This document shows, piece by piece, positions 43,943 through 53,353 of a stretch of DNA of 64,000 nt. Position numbers and translations under genes: made by a program. The stretch is from Paenibacillus sp. IHBB 10380 (GTDB lineage Bacteria; Bacillota; Bacilli; Paenibacillales; Paenibacillaceae). How positions within the stretch are numbered: position 1 is the first letter of the stretch; each line of letters begins with the position of its first letter. The stretch spans positions 5,580,001-5,644,000 of the forward strand of contig NZ_CP010976.1 of assembly GCF_000949425.1 (NCBI RefSeq), given 5' to 3'. The notes beneath the pieces are model-generated. The model saw only the letters and a program-made list of their open reading frames with translations. It made no database searches and was not told the origin of the DNA.

Positions 43943-43976
43943 CGAAGCGTTGAGGGTCGATGTCCTCGACGCTTCG
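43943..43976. terminator. Hairpin between convergent HxlR and LysR genes
   Basis: CGAAGCGT-GAGG pairs with CCTCGACGCTTCG. No long T-run, so it may work in both directions only weakly. Confidence 0.6.
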
Positions 43977-44005
43977 ATGTCCCTTTCGATAGAAACTCTT
44001 ATTTA

Positions 44006-44890
44006 TTAAAATTCAAATTGAAGTCTTTGAATAAATCTTTTCGAAACCTGTGAAGGATGCTTTCCCTTATGAAGAACCCATCCATAGTGAATAGGTTTTA
44101 AATTTGGTATATCAAGCTCTATAAGAACAATGTCAGATATGTTGTCCGCGAATGAATACTCCAGCCCGATCGTAATAGCCAACCCACGTTTCACTGCATT
44201 TTGAATGGCCTTCGTATTATTCGTTGTAAAAAGGATATTTGCATTTCCATACTTAGAAATTAAAGCGTTCGTATCGTCCCAAAGATCCTTATCATCATAC
44301 AATACCAAAGTTTGTCCAACTAATTGTTTGGGAGTAATTTTCTTTTCAAAGGCAAGAGGAGAATTTTTATTTACTCCTACAACCATTTTCCCTTCTAACA
44401 GCTTTTCAAACGTCAGATGCCCATTTCTTTCTATAACATCCTCCGATAACACGATTAATCCAATATCAATCTTACTTTGTTCCAGATCATTTAATATTTC
44501 ATTAGGTCCCTTTTCAAAAATCTCTATTTTGACATGGGGATAATCTTCTTTGAATGCCGAAACCACATCTATGAGTAAATGCATAGGACCTGGTATGGTA
44601 GCTATCTTTAATTCACCGCTCAAGGTGTTGCTGAAGCTTCTAGCTTCTTCTTTTAGTTCATTCACCTTTAATAAGACTTCATTCGCTTTCTTAATGATCT
44701 GTTTTCCTTCTACTGTTGGGATGGCACCTAAACCACGGGAACGTGTAAATAAGGTGATGCCTAATTCTGTTTCGAGTAAGGAAATCGATTGGCTGATTGC
44801 TGATAAAGTGACATGAGAGTTCTGAGCAGCTTTTGTAAAAGATCCCGTATTTGCTACATCTACAATATATTCCATCTGTTCAAAATTCAT
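44006..44890 (-). CDS. LysR-family transcriptional regulator
   Basis: A 294-residue LTTR with an N-terminal winged HTH (MEYIVDVANTGSFTKAAQ, then SHVTLSAISQSISLLETELG) and a two-lobed effector-binding domain. Divergent from an SDR gene. In the gap a TTAATTAT/AATAATTAA inverted repeat near 44911-44942 could be its site. Confidence 0.88.
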   Translation of the reverse strand: MNFEQMEYIVDVANTGSFTKAAQNSHVTLSAISQSISLLETELGITLFTRSRGLGAIPTVEGKQIIKKANEVLLKVNELKEEARSFSNTLSGELKIATIPGPMHLLIDVVSAFKEDYPHVKIEIFEKGPNEILNDLEQSKIDIGLIVLSEDVIERNGHLTFEKLLEGKMVVGVNKNSPLAFEKKITPKQLVGQTLVLYDDKDLWDDTNALISKYGNANILFTTNNTKAIQNAVKRGLAITIGLEYSFADNISDIVLIELDIPNLKPIHYGWVLHKGKHPSQVSKRFIQRLQFEF

Positions 44891-45053
44891 CGTCAGTTCT
44901 CCTTGTTAAGTTTTAATTAATTATAAGTAAGAATAATTAAATTTTATTTAAATTTAAAGAGAGTTAAAATAGGCCCGAGGAAACTTATAAACCCAATTGA
45001 ATAACCTCATTGCTATTTAAGTATAATACAATACCGCATAGGAGGAATAATCG

Positions 45054-45803
45054 ATGAACAATAAAAGAGTAGCCGTGATCACAGGTGGCGCAAGCGGAAT
45101 AGGGAAAGCAACAGCCTTAAAATTTGCAAGCAAAGGGGATCAAGTGGTTGTCGCTGACTTTAATGAAGAAGCCGGCAACGAGACGGTTGGACTCATTAAA
45201 GAGAGCGGCGGCGAAGCTATTTTCGTCAAAACGGATGTATCCAAGTTTGAAGATGTTGAGGCACTCATTGAACAAGCAGTGACTGCTTTTGGCAGAGTAG
45301 ATGTTATGTTTAACAATGCTGGCATCGGGCGAAATACGCCTGTCTTGGATCAAAACATAAATGACTACCATAGTGTAATCAATGTGAATCAGCATGGGGT
45401 TGCACATGGCATTATTGCGGCAGGCAAGAAAATGAGGGAATTAGGTATTAAAGGGGTTATTATCAATACCGCTTCTGTGTTTGGATTCCTAGCATCACCA
45501 GGAACCTTTGCGTACCATGCTTCCAAAGGTGCTGTCATTATGATGACCAAATCAGCGGCTTTAGAATTGGCGCCGTATGGCATACGGGTCGTTGCGGTTG
45601 CACCAGGTGCAGTTGACACACCCATTATTCAGGGATATAAAGATCAGGGCTTAGTCGAATCCATGAAAGCAAAAGTAATCGGAAATAAATTAACACAACC
45701 TGAGCAGGTAGCCGATTCCGTGTATTTGCTGTCATTAGAAGAAGCAAGTGCAATCAATGGTAGTGTTGTCATGGCTGATGAAGGATATGCTTCTTTTAAA
45801 TAA
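45054..45803 (+). CDS. Short-chain dehydrogenase/reductase
   Basis: A 249-residue classical SDR with TGGASGIGKA cofactor site, NNAG, catalytic Ser (NTASVFG), YHASK and PGAVDTP. AGGAGGAAT precedes the ATG. D in VVADFNEE at the end of beta 2 suggests NAD rather than NADP. Substrate unknown, probably induced through the divergent LysR regulator. Confidence 0.9.
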   Translation: MNNKRVAVITGGASGIGKATALKFASKGDQVVVADFNEEAGNETVGLIKESGGEAIFVKTDVSKFEDVEALIEQAVTAFGRVDVMFNNAGIGRNTPVLDQNINDYHSVINVNQHGVAHGIIAAGKKMRELGIKGVIINTASVFGFLASPGTFAYHASKGAVIMMTKSAALELAPYGIRVVAVAPGAVDTPIIQGYKDQGLVESMKAKVIGNKLTQPEQVADSVYLLSLEEASAINGSVVMADEGYASFK

Positions 45804-45846
45804 ATGAATGCTAAAAGGCTAAACACCGTTCAACCTTTCGGTAGTG

Positions 45847-45890
45847 AAACTAACTACTTCGATAGAGAGCTACCGGTATAGTTAGTTTTT
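45847..45890 (+). terminator. Terminator of the SDR gene
   Basis: AACTAACTA pairs with TAGTTAGTT, followed by T residues, 45 bp after the stop. Confidence 0.7.
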
Positions 45891-45986
45891 GTGTTTTAGA
45901 CCTATACAGCATGATTTGTGGGTTCAATTGCTTCTTTCTGCTGAACAAGCTCGTCTAGCTGTTCATTACCCCAGTTGCCGAGCTAA

Positions 45987-46616
45987 CTGGGAGTAGAAGC
46001 TCCAGCTGGATACGTACTAGAAGGTACTGTAAAAGACGGAGTAACAGGAGACGAATTGACCGTTGTTGATCATACGATTATGGTTCAATTGTCAAGCACT
46101 ACTCCTAATAAGACATTTGTTTTTGCAAATGAAGCCGTTAATTCGAATGTTCAATTCACGAAACAAAATGAATTAGCTGGTCCATTGCAAGGTGCACAAT
46201 TTGGATTGTATCCTCGTGGAGCGTCTGCAAGTTATACACCACTAGCTACAGCAACGAGTACAAGTACAGGTGCCGTGTCATTTACGAATGTAGACTACGG
46301 AAGTTATGATATTCGTGGAATTTCAGCGCCAACTGGTTACCGTACATTTACGCGCGAAGAGATGATTGTCATGCTTATGCGTCTTGTGCAAGCAGAGGCT
46401 TTGCCTAGTCAACAGCAAGTGGACTTTAAGGATTGGAAAGATGTTGGTGGATTTGCTGAAGAAGCTGTACAAGAAGCTGCAAAAGCTGGGATCATTAGTG
46501 GCTATCAAGGGCGACTACGTCCTAAAGGTGAGGCTTCTCGTGCAGAAACTAGTGTGATGCTGCTTCATTTGTTGGAATTGGAAACACGAATTCAATCTAT
46601 TTTAGATAAGCAGTAA
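45987..46616 (+). pseudogene. 5'-truncated SpaA/SLH surface-protein gene
   Basis: An open frame without any start encodes prealbumin-like SpaA repeats (VEAPAGYVLEGTV; later NELAGPLQGAQFGLYPRG, GAVSFTNVDYGSYDIRG, SAPTGY). It switches abruptly into an SLH half (FTREEMIVMLMRLVQA) and one full SLH domain (FKDWKDVGGFAEEAVQEAAK, AGIISGYQGRLRPKGEASR). The join at SAPTGY/RTFTREE suggests an internal deletion. There is a stop just before 45987 and no signal peptide. An ATG at 46056 is present but mid-domain. Confidence 0.75.
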
Positions 46617-46699
46617 CTAAAGCGAGTCTTCTATTTAATGTAATCATGTAAGAAAAGCTGTTGAGGCTACCATCCCATAGGGCCTAACCACGATGCATC

Positions 46700-46733
46700 G
46701 GCGAATTGTGGATTTAACCAACCACAGTTCGCC
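46700..46733. repeat. 34-bp hairpin repeat, copy 1
   Basis: GGCGAATTGTGG, 10-bp spacer, CCACAGTTCGCC (one mismatch in the stem). Same size and spacer as copies at 49247 and 52221. Confidence 0.8.
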
Positions 46734-46877
46734 TCCATATGTCAAATCCACATCATGGAGTTTAAAGATGACTTCCACATGCCTTTCGCAGACGATCACC
46801 TTTTCCACATTAGCTACCGATGAACTTCTTGATTTCAGGAAGATCGCGGTTTGCGATGTGGGCTCCAAACTGAGAAA

Positions 46878-46918
46878 GCAGTTGTCGCAGAGTATTCTCT
46901 GTGAGGGCTGCTTTTTTT
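46878..46918 (+). terminator. Orphan terminator
   Basis: GCAG and CAGAG pair with CTCTG and CTGC, followed by seven T residues. Confidence 0.65.
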
Positions 46919-47008
46919 GTAACTTTCTCAGCCGCTATCGGCTGGGTTTGGACTGGAAGCGTAATGAACTGGACTTACAGTGGTATCCAATAACTATGTA
47001 TCGGACTC

Positions 47009-47065
47009 TTGACAAGTGAGGTTTACTACAATAGACTTATTGTCACAAGGTTTACTTCAATAAAC
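47009..47065 (+). promoter_or_regulatory. Promoter and twin BlaI-type operators
   Basis: TTGACA (47009-47014), 17-bp spacer, TAGACT (47032-47037). GTTTACTACAATAGAC (47021-47036) overlaps the -10 and GTTTACTTCAATAAAC (47050-47065) lies after the start point. The two near-identical dyads are 29 bp apart, fitting cooperative binding of two BlaI dimers and autoregulation of the following pair. Confidence 0.75.
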
Positions 47066-47085
47066 TTATAAAGGGGGCGATCAGA

Positions 47086-47445
47086 ATGGAATCGTACAAA
47101 TTATTCGATGCCGAATACAAATTTGCATACCTGATTTGGGATAATGAACCCATTAATTCTACAGATCTCGTAAAGCTAAGCCAGACGATGCTTGGCTGGA
47201 AGAAGTCCACGACCTATACCGTTTTAAGAAAGCTGTGTGAGCGGGGAATCCTTAAGAACGAGGAAGCAACGGTCACTGCCATTGTTAAAAAAACAGATGC
47301 ACAGAAATACGAAAGTCAGACGGTTGTTGAAAAAACCTTCAACGGGTCTTTGCCGCAGTTTTTAACCGCTTTTCTAGGTGAAAAGAAACTGTCTGAGAAG
47401 GAAGCTGAAGAGTTGAAGCGGATTATTGAGGAGGCAACCCGATGA
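47086..47445 (+). CDS. BlaI/MecI/CopY-family repressor
   Basis: A 119-residue protein with an N-terminal winged helix (EYKFAYLIWDNEPINSTDL, then TTYTVLRKLCERGILKNE) and a C-terminal helical dimer part. In known systems the repressor is inactivated by proteolysis triggered by the partner membrane peptidase. It overlaps the M56 gene by 4 bp. Confidence 0.88.
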   Translation: MESYKLFDAEYKFAYLIWDNEPINSTDLVKLSQTMLGWKKSTTYTVLRKLCERGILKNEEATVTAIVKKTDAQKYESQTVVEKTFNGSLPQFLTAFLGEKKLSEKEAEELKRIIEEATR

Positions 47446-48893
47446 CGAACCTGTTTCTTATTATCCTTAATATGAGCATTACGGCAAGCTACGTGGCACT
47501 TGTGGTTATCATGGGGAGATTTCTTTTGAAGCGTGCTCCTAAAATATTCTCTTATATCCTATGGTCTGCCGTAATCATCAGACTGGTCATCCCCGTTAGT
47601 TTCACTTCAAGCTTCAGTATATTACGACTGGTGCAGCCCCAGGCCAAAGCTGGCACAGGTTTCATGGAGTTTGTGCCGCAGGATATTGGGATGCAGCTAA
47701 ATCCTGTTGTGGATGCTGGAATTAGTGGGATAAGCCGTTTTGTAAATTCATCCCTTCCAGCTTCTAACCCGATGGCGAGCGCAAATCCTATGCAAATCAC
47801 TATGTGGATCGGAAGTATAATCTGGATAACAGGCGCAGCCATTCTCCTTCTTTACAGCGTCTTTTCGTACTTGAAAATACTGGCCAGCGTCCGAACGGCA
47901 ACCCTCGTCAAGGATAATATCTTTGAGACTGACCAGATTGCGACACCCTTTGTTTGCGGTTTTTTGAAGCCGAAAATATACATTCCGACCAGCATGAGTG
48001 AGCATGAGCTGTCTTACATTTTACTGCATGAGCAAACGCATATCATGAGACGAGATTATCTGATAAAACCTCTTGCGTTTATGATGCTTATCGTCCATTG
48101 GTTTAATCCGCTTATGTGGCTGTCTTATGCGCTTATGAGTAAAGATATGGAAATGTCCTGCGATGAGCGTGTCGTGGGCAAGATGGGCCACCAAATTAAA
48201 GGAAGCTACTCAACCTCCTTGCTTTCTCTTTCAGTAAGCAGAAGTGGGTTACTAACTGGTAGTCCTCTTGCCTTTGGAGAGAGTAATATTAAGGAAAGAA
48301 TTAAAAATATTCTCACTTATCGTCAGCCCTCTTCTTGGATGGTCGCAGGCTCTATGCTCGTTATTACAGCCTTGGTTGTAGGATGTACAGCCAATCCTAA
48401 GCCTTTACAGCAATCGTCGCAGCCATCCTATTCCGGATTTAATATGGATAAGCTTATGGAGAACAAAACACTTTATGTGGGTAACCATAGCAAGGTAGGT
48501 GGTCTCATCAGTGGAATGCCCAAGCCAATAGGTTTTGAAGTTAATGGAATTGAACTTCAAACGAAAGCTCAGCCTTATGGATTGACCATCAATTATATAA
48601 TGAATGACTCTACTGATGTGAAAAAAGAGGGGGCAATAAGCGGCGAATCTTTTTATCATAATTCCATTCTGCTCTTAAGCCTGATTGATAACGTCGATAG
48701 TATTACCACTTCGATTGTTGACAATACGGGTCAATATGATGGCGTAACGTATAGCTTTACGTTTACAAGAGAACAGGTCGACAAACTGCTTGGAGAGGAT
48801 GTCCAGCATTATGCTACAGACGAAATAAGCCTGAGGCAACTGATCGATCGTTTAAACAGTCTACCCATTAATGAAATCAGTAAGACCATTTAA
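47442..48893 (+). CDS. M56 (BlaR1/MecR1-type) membrane metallopeptidase with DUF4825-like domain
   Basis: A 483-residue protein with four membrane spans in the N-terminal ~300 residues and the zinc peptidase motif HEQTH with HWFNPLMW and E-M-S-C-D-E downstream. The extracellular C terminus is not a penicillin-binding sensor but about 150 residues resembling DUF4825 (YVGNHSKVGGLISGMP…VTYSFTFTREQVDKLLG). It should sense something outside the cell and cleave or inactivate the BlaI-like repressor. No beta-lactamase or other target gene follows, so the regulon is elsewhere or autoregulatory. Confidence 0.85.
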   Translation: MTNLFLIILNMSITASYVALVVIMGRFLLKRAPKIFSYILWSAVIIRLVIPVSFTSSFSILRLVQPQAKAGTGFMEFVPQDIGMQLNPVVDAGISGISRFVNSSLPASNPMASANPMQITMWIGSIIWITGAAILLLYSVFSYLKILASVRTATLVKDNIFETDQIATPFVCGFLKPKIYIPTSMSEHELSYILLHEQTHIMRRDYLIKPLAFMMLIVHWFNPLMWLSYALMSKDMEMSCDERVVGKMGHQIKGSYSTSLLSLSVSRSGLLTGSPLAFGESNIKERIKNILTYRQPSSWMVAGSMLVITALVVGCTANPKPLQQSSQPSYSGFNMDKLMENKTLYVGNHSKVGGLISGMPKPIGFEVNGIELQTKAQPYGLTINYIMNDSTDVKKEGAISGESFYHNSILLLSLIDNVDSITTSIVDNTGQYDGVTYSFTFTREQVDKLLGEDVQHYATDEISLRQLIDRLNSLPINEISKTI

Positions 48894-48910
48894 TGTTTGT
48901 CCATGAAAAT

Positions 48911-48955
48911 AAAACCCGAGCGATGGACACTTTCATGTGGCCTCACTCGGGTTTT
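48911..48955 (+). terminator. Terminator of the BlaI/M56 operon
   Basis: AAAACCCGAG pairs with CTCGGGTTTT across a long loop, directly after the stop. Confidence 0.8.
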
Positions 48956-49496
48956 ACAGAACATCTATATAACTGCTTCATTTCTAGTGGTAGTCGATAG
49001 GAGGTGATTGACGATCATTGCTGCCTGGCCTGCCCAGTCGACTTGCATCTGCTCACTTGGCTTGCGCTGAATATGCATCGTTGCTTTCGTCGTTGCAACA
49101 GGGGGGGCTCTCACATATTAACTCGATGGCTCTTTCGCATTAAAATATTCAGAATGATAGATGAACAAGGTTAAGTTATTTCTAAGGGGAGATCCTAGAC
49201 GGGCGAGATTACGCCACCTCCCCAACCAACCTCAACATTACGATTCGGCGAAATGTGGTTTTGCACAGCCACGGCTCGCCTCCATTAGTAAATCCACAAC
49301 CGAATGAGGTTGTGGATTTACTAATTTTGGAAGGGATAAAGTTTCTATAAATTGTAGCGCGGTATGGGTTATTAATGTAATGGGACGAAATCAGGAATTC
49401 TAACCGGAATTCAGTGGTGCTTACACTTATGCTATAATTTAATAAAGCGCTTCTGTGCTTTTACGAAAAATTGGATAAAGGGTGCATTGACCAACC
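48956..49496. other. Intergenic region with two hairpins
   Basis: Holds hairpin-repeat copy 2 (49247-49280) and a perfect 15-bp stem at 49287-49322 (AGTAAATCCACAACC and its inverse) without a T-run. Nothing else recognisable; the promoter of the flavoprotein pair is likely within 49380-49480. Confidence 0.5.
49247..49280. repeat. 34-bp hairpin repeat, copy 2
   Basis: GGCGAAATGTGG, 10-bp spacer, CCACGGCTCGCC. The outer GGCGA/TCGCC and inner GTGG/CCAC pairs are kept. The sequence after it (TCCATTAGTAAATCCACA) also matches copy 1. Confidence 0.8.
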
Positions 49497-50801
49497 ATGT
49501 ATGAGAATCAGACTTCTATGCACCACAAGCTGTTTATTATCGGCGCAGGTGCTGCAGGACTAATGGCCGCTGTTACTGCGCGGGATCTGGGTATCGATAC
49601 TGCCATTCTGGAGAGTAACGACCGGATTGGAAAGAAGATATTAATGACAGGTGATGGCCGTTGCAACATTACGAATGAATCCACTGCGACGGGTACGGAT
49701 GAAGCGGTCGCTTTATCGCGCAAGTATCACAGTAATCAGGCTGGATTTCCATTGACGGTATTGCAGCAATTTGGCATCCGTCAAACCATTGATTTTTTTT
49801 CCGCGCTCGGGCTTCCGCTTACAAGATTGAAGGAGGGCATGATGTATCCGATGTCGCTGCAGGCTGCATCGGTGCTGGATATTTTTGAGCTTGCGCTGGA
49901 GGATCGGAATGTTCCGGTATACCTCAATAACAAAGTGTTGGATGTTACCGTTTCGACGGATCATCCGCGCTTCACGATAAAATGCCAAACGGAGACAGAG
50001 GAGCAGGTTGTTTATACCAGCGAATACCTGTTTCTATGTGCGGGTGGCCTTACCGGTCCGAATGCGGATAAAGATAGTCCTGGTTATACGCTTGCCGAAC
50101 GTCTGGGGCACACCTTGGTCGAGCCAGTGCCGGCCATTGTGCAATTGAAGCTACAGAATCCGCATATGAAGGCACTGTCCACTATCAAATTTCAGGGACA
50201 AGCTCATATTATCGTCAACGGTAAAGTGATAGGTAGCGAATATGGTGAAATTGCCTTCACGAACTATGGCATCTCCGGCCCGCCAATTCTCCAGCTAAGC
50301 AGGAAGGCTGCGTATCATCTCACAAGAGGAAAATCTGTAACAGTGTCAGTTGATCTGATGCCAGGACGCACGGAGGAAGAGGTAGCTGAACTTTTGGAAA
50401 TGCACTGGGAGAGCTTCGGACACCGGACTGTTGTGGATTCGCTCGTCGGAATCTTCAACAAGAAGTTGGTTCCTGTCCTGCTGAAGGAAGCTGGTATCGA
50501 TCAGCAGCCAGACCTGCTTTGCCAGGATCTATCGTGGAAAACCAAGGGAAAACTTTATCGAATCTTGAAGCATTGGGAATTTAAGGTGACTGATACCAAT
50601 GGTTTCGCGAATGCGCAAGTGACAGCGGGCGGCATCGATACGACTGAGATAATAGAAGGAACGCTAGAATCCAAGCTAGTACCTGGGCTTTATTTGGCTG
50701 GCGAGGTGATGGATGTAGACGGGGATCTCGGCGGCTATAATTTACAATGGGCCTGGAGTTCCGGTTATGCGGCCGCGATGGCGCTTGCTAAGCAAATGTA
50801 A
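49497..50801 (+). CDS. HI0933/YhiN-type flavoprotein 1
   Basis: A 434-residue NAD(P)/FAD-dependent oxidoreductase of the HI0933 family: FAD site IIGAGAAGLMAAVTARD, family block IGKKILMTGDGRCNITNES, middle domain ISGPPILQLSR, and C-terminal FAD block GLYLAGEVMDVDGDLGGYNLQWAWSSG (20-residue pieces). Physiological substrate of the family is not known. The first of two tandem paralogues. Ribosome site GGGTG is rather far (14 bp) from the ATG, and the leader is similar in both copies. Confidence 0.88.
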   Translation: MYENQTSMHHKLFIIGAGAAGLMAAVTARDLGIDTAILESNDRIGKKILMTGDGRCNITNESTATGTDEAVALSRKYHSNQAGFPLTVLQQFGIRQTIDFFSALGLPLTRLKEGMMYPMSLQAASVLDIFELALEDRNVPVYLNNKVLDVTVSTDHPRFTIKCQTETEEQVVYTSEYLFLCAGGLTGPNADKDSPGYTLAERLGHTLVEPVPAIVQLKLQNPHMKALSTIKFQGQAHIIVNGKVIGSEYGEIAFTNYGISGPPILQLSRKAAYHLTRGKSVTVSVDLMPGRTEEEVAELLEMHWESFGHRTVVDSLVGIFNKKLVPVLLKEAGIDQQPDLLCQDLSWKTKGKLYRILKHWEFKVTDTNGFANAQVTAGGIDTTEIIEGTLESKLVPGLYLAGEVMDVDGDLGGYNLQWAWSSGYAAAMALAKQM

Positions 50802-50834
50802 TGAATTCATAGGAAAAGGGATGCATCGATCAAC

Positions 50835-52154
50835 ATGTATGAGGATCAGACTTCTAAGCACCACGAGCTATTAATTATCGGTGCAGGCGCTGCAGGTATA
50901 ATGGCTGCCGTTACTGCACGGGACCAAGGTATTGATACCGCAATTATTGACAGCAATGACCGAATTGGGAAGAAAATATTAACGACGGGCAATGGGCGTT
51001 GCAACATTACGAACGAATCCACTGCGACGGGTACGGATGAAGCGGTCGCTTTATCGCACAAGTATCACAGCAATCAGGCTGGATTTCCATTGCATGTGCT
51101 GCAGAAATTTGGTATCCGCCAAACTATCGATTTTTTCTCTTCGCTCGGGCTTCCTCTTATAAGCTTGGAGGATGGTCGGATGTATCCGATGTCGTTGCAA
51201 GCTGCTTCTGTTCCCGGTGTTTTTCGGCTTGCGCTGGAGGATCGGAATGTTCCGATATATTTCAAGAATAAAGTGTTAGATATTATCGTTTCGACGAAAC
51301 ATCCGCGCTTCACGATTAAATGCCAAACAGAGACAGAGGAGCAGGTCGTTTATACCAGCGAATACCTATTTCTATGTGCGGGTGGTCTTACCGCTCCGAA
51401 AACGGGAACGGATGGATCTGGTTATACGCTTGTCCAACGTCTGGGACACACTCTGATCGAGCCTGTGCCGGGGATTGTGCAATTAAAGTTAGACTATCCA
51501 TATTTGGAGGAACTGTCCGGCATCAAATTCGAGGGACATGCTCATATTATCGTAAACGATGAAGTTATCCGCACCGAATATGGAGAAATTCTATTTACGG
51601 CCTATGGCATCTCTGGCCCGCCAATACTCCAGTTAAGCAGGAAGGCTGCGTATAATCTCGGCAGAGGAGAATCTGTGACATTATCGGTTGAATTGATGCC
51701 GGACCGTACGGAGGAAGAGATAGTTGAGTTTCTGGAAACGCACTGGGGGATCTTCGGACACCGGACTGTTGCGGATTCCCTTATCGGCATCATCAACAAG
51801 AAGCTGATTCCTGTTCTGCTGAAGGAGGCGGGAATTGATCAAGAGCTTCATCTACTTTGTCAGGATCTATCGTGGAAAACGAAGAAAATATTGTATCGAA
51901 TCATGAAGCGTTGGGAGTTTGAAGTGACCGATACCAATAGCTTCACGAATGCGCAAACAACAGCCGGTGGTATCGATACGACTGAGCTAATCGAAGGAAC
52001 GTTGGAATCTAAGTTAGTACCTGGGCTCTATTTGGCAGGCGAGGTGATGGATGTGGATGGAGATTGCGGCGGTTATAACCTGCAATGGGCCTGGAGCTCC
52101 GGTTATGCCGCCGCGATGGCGCTTGCTGATCGACGACGTGCAGGCACCACGTAA
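50835..52154 (+). CDS. HI0933/YhiN-type flavoprotein 2
   Basis: A 439-residue co-linear paralogue of the preceding protein with all the same motifs (GAGAAGIMAAV, ILTTGNGRCNITNES, ISGPPILQLSR, GEVMDVDGDCGGYN). About three quarters of the residues are identical by eye and large nucleotide blocks are unchanged, including a start-proximal stretch. The spacing of 33 bp and the shared leader point to tandem duplication and co-transcription. Confidence 0.88.
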   Translation: MYEDQTSKHHELLIIGAGAAGIMAAVTARDQGIDTAIIDSNDRIGKKILTTGNGRCNITNESTATGTDEAVALSHKYHSNQAGFPLHVLQKFGIRQTIDFFSSLGLPLISLEDGRMYPMSLQAASVPGVFRLALEDRNVPIYFKNKVLDIIVSTKHPRFTIKCQTETEEQVVYTSEYLFLCAGGLTAPKTGTDGSGYTLVQRLGHTLIEPVPGIVQLKLDYPYLEELSGIKFEGHAHIIVNDEVIRTEYGEILFTAYGISGPPILQLSRKAAYNLGRGESVTLSVELMPDRTEEEIVEFLETHWGIFGHRTVADSLIGIINKKLIPVLLKEAGIDQELHLLCQDLSWKTKKILYRIMKRWEFEVTDTNSFTNAQTTAGGIDTTELIEGTLESKLVPGLYLAGEVMDVDGDCGGYNLQWAWSSGYAAAMALADRRRAGTT

Positions 52155-52220
52155 GGGGATAGATGCTTACTGACTCCTGGCACGTTGCGGTGGAATACTT
52201 GCATGCATTGAACACACGGC

Positions 52221-52254
52221 GGCGAATTGTGGTTTTGATCAGCCACGCCTCGCC
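52221..52254. repeat. 34-bp hairpin repeat, copy 3
   Basis: GGCGAATTGTGG, 10-bp spacer, CCACGCCTCGCC, just before a terminator. Confidence 0.8.
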
Positions 52255-52264
52255 TCTCCATAAT

Positions 52265-52291
52265 AAAAACCCGCTCATTGAGCGGGTTTTT
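52265..52291. terminator. Terminator of the flavoprotein pair
   Basis: AAAAACCCGCTCA and TGAGCGGGTTTTT form a compact stem with a T-run. Confidence 0.9.
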
Positions 52292-52478
52292 GCCTATTTA
52301 ATGGTTAAAAGAGATATTTATAGACCCCTTTTTTTGTTGTTGTGACTGTAATGCTTCTATTCTATCATTCCATTCTTCCATTTTATGATTCAGTGGGGGA
52401 ATTAACATACCTTTTACATCTTATTGACGCGGAGCGCATACAAGGCTGATATATTGGGGGTAACAAGGGGTGATGGAT

Positions 52479-53333
52479 ATGAAAGAATTGGAAGAATCGT
52501 CCTCCGTGGCTTCCCAGCCTGTTCTTGCAAGCGATAGATATGGTTGGGATAAGCTTCAGGTTTCGCAATGGTATAGCCCGCAACAAGCTTTCAGCCCTTC
52601 GTCGGAGTCTAAGTATTTGATAGGGATTCATTGCACAGCCTACTATGAAAATTACTATACGATTCATATTACCCCATGTAATGAGAGTATTCTTTGCCCT
52701 TGGGGCAGAACCTCGCTCTATTTTCTGAAAATTGAAATTACGCCTTCGGTCATCGAAGAGATCGCTCGTGAATCTGGTTTTCTGACAGAAGGCCATATAC
52801 AATTGGATCGCAAATTTCATGTCAAAGATTCCAAGCTTCTGCAACTAGGACTCTGGATGCTTGAGGAATTGCAGAATGGCGGAGCTAAAGGAAAAATATA
52901 CAGCGATTCATTAGCTAACATGTTGATCATTCATTTGTTACAGCACTATTCTTCCGTGATCCCCCAGCATTCGAACAGCAAAACGCCAGTCAATCAAGAA
53001 ATTTTTCAGGTTATCCAATATATGCGCGAGAACTTGGAAGAGGAAATTCAACTGACGGAGCTAGCCTCGATGGCCAATATGAGCCAGTCCCATTTTATTC
53101 GTATTTTTAAACAGCAGACGGGATTTACGCCTCATCATTATTTAATTCGCCTAAGAATCGAACGTTCAAAATTTCTTATTCGCTCAGGTAAAGTCGGCTT
53201 AAAGGAAGTTGCCGCTCAGGTTGGTTTTGCCGATCAAGGGCATTTCACCAGATTGTTTAAGCGTGAGACAGGTCTTACCCCGAAACTTTATGCTAATCAA
53301 ATCTCTTCGAAACCTAACCACGCGATTTATTGA
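52479..53333 (+). CDS. AraC-family regulator
   Basis: A 284-residue protein with an N-terminal cupin-like sensing domain and a C-terminal pair of HTH motifs (IQLTELASMANMSQSHFIRI and LKEVAAQVGFADQGHFTRLF). ATG at 52479 follows AAGGGG at 8 bp. It stands directly upstream of the operon at 53470, and two direct repeats between them fit an AraC-type activator. Confidence 0.9.
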   Translation: MKELEESSSVASQPVLASDRYGWDKLQVSQWYSPQQAFSPSSESKYLIGIHCTAYYENYYTIHITPCNESILCPWGRTSLYFLKIEITPSVIEEIARESGFLTEGHIQLDRKFHVKDSKLLQLGLWMLEELQNGGAKGKIYSDSLANMLIIHLLQHYSSVIPQHSNSKTPVNQEIFQVIQYMRENLEEEIQLTELASMANMSQSHFIRIFKQQTGFTPHHYLIRLRIERSKFLIRSGKVGLKEVAAQVGFADQGHFTRLFKRETGLTPKLYANQISSKPNHAIY

Positions 53334-53353
53334 TTTATTGTTGTAAATGAGAG

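Larger units (their letters stand above)
46617..47008. other. Intergenic region with hairpin repeat and terminator
   Basis: Contains the first 34-bp hairpin repeat (46700-46733) and a terminator (46878-46918) without an obvious gene before it, which suggests another decayed gene. No coding sequence could be supported. Confidence 0.45.
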
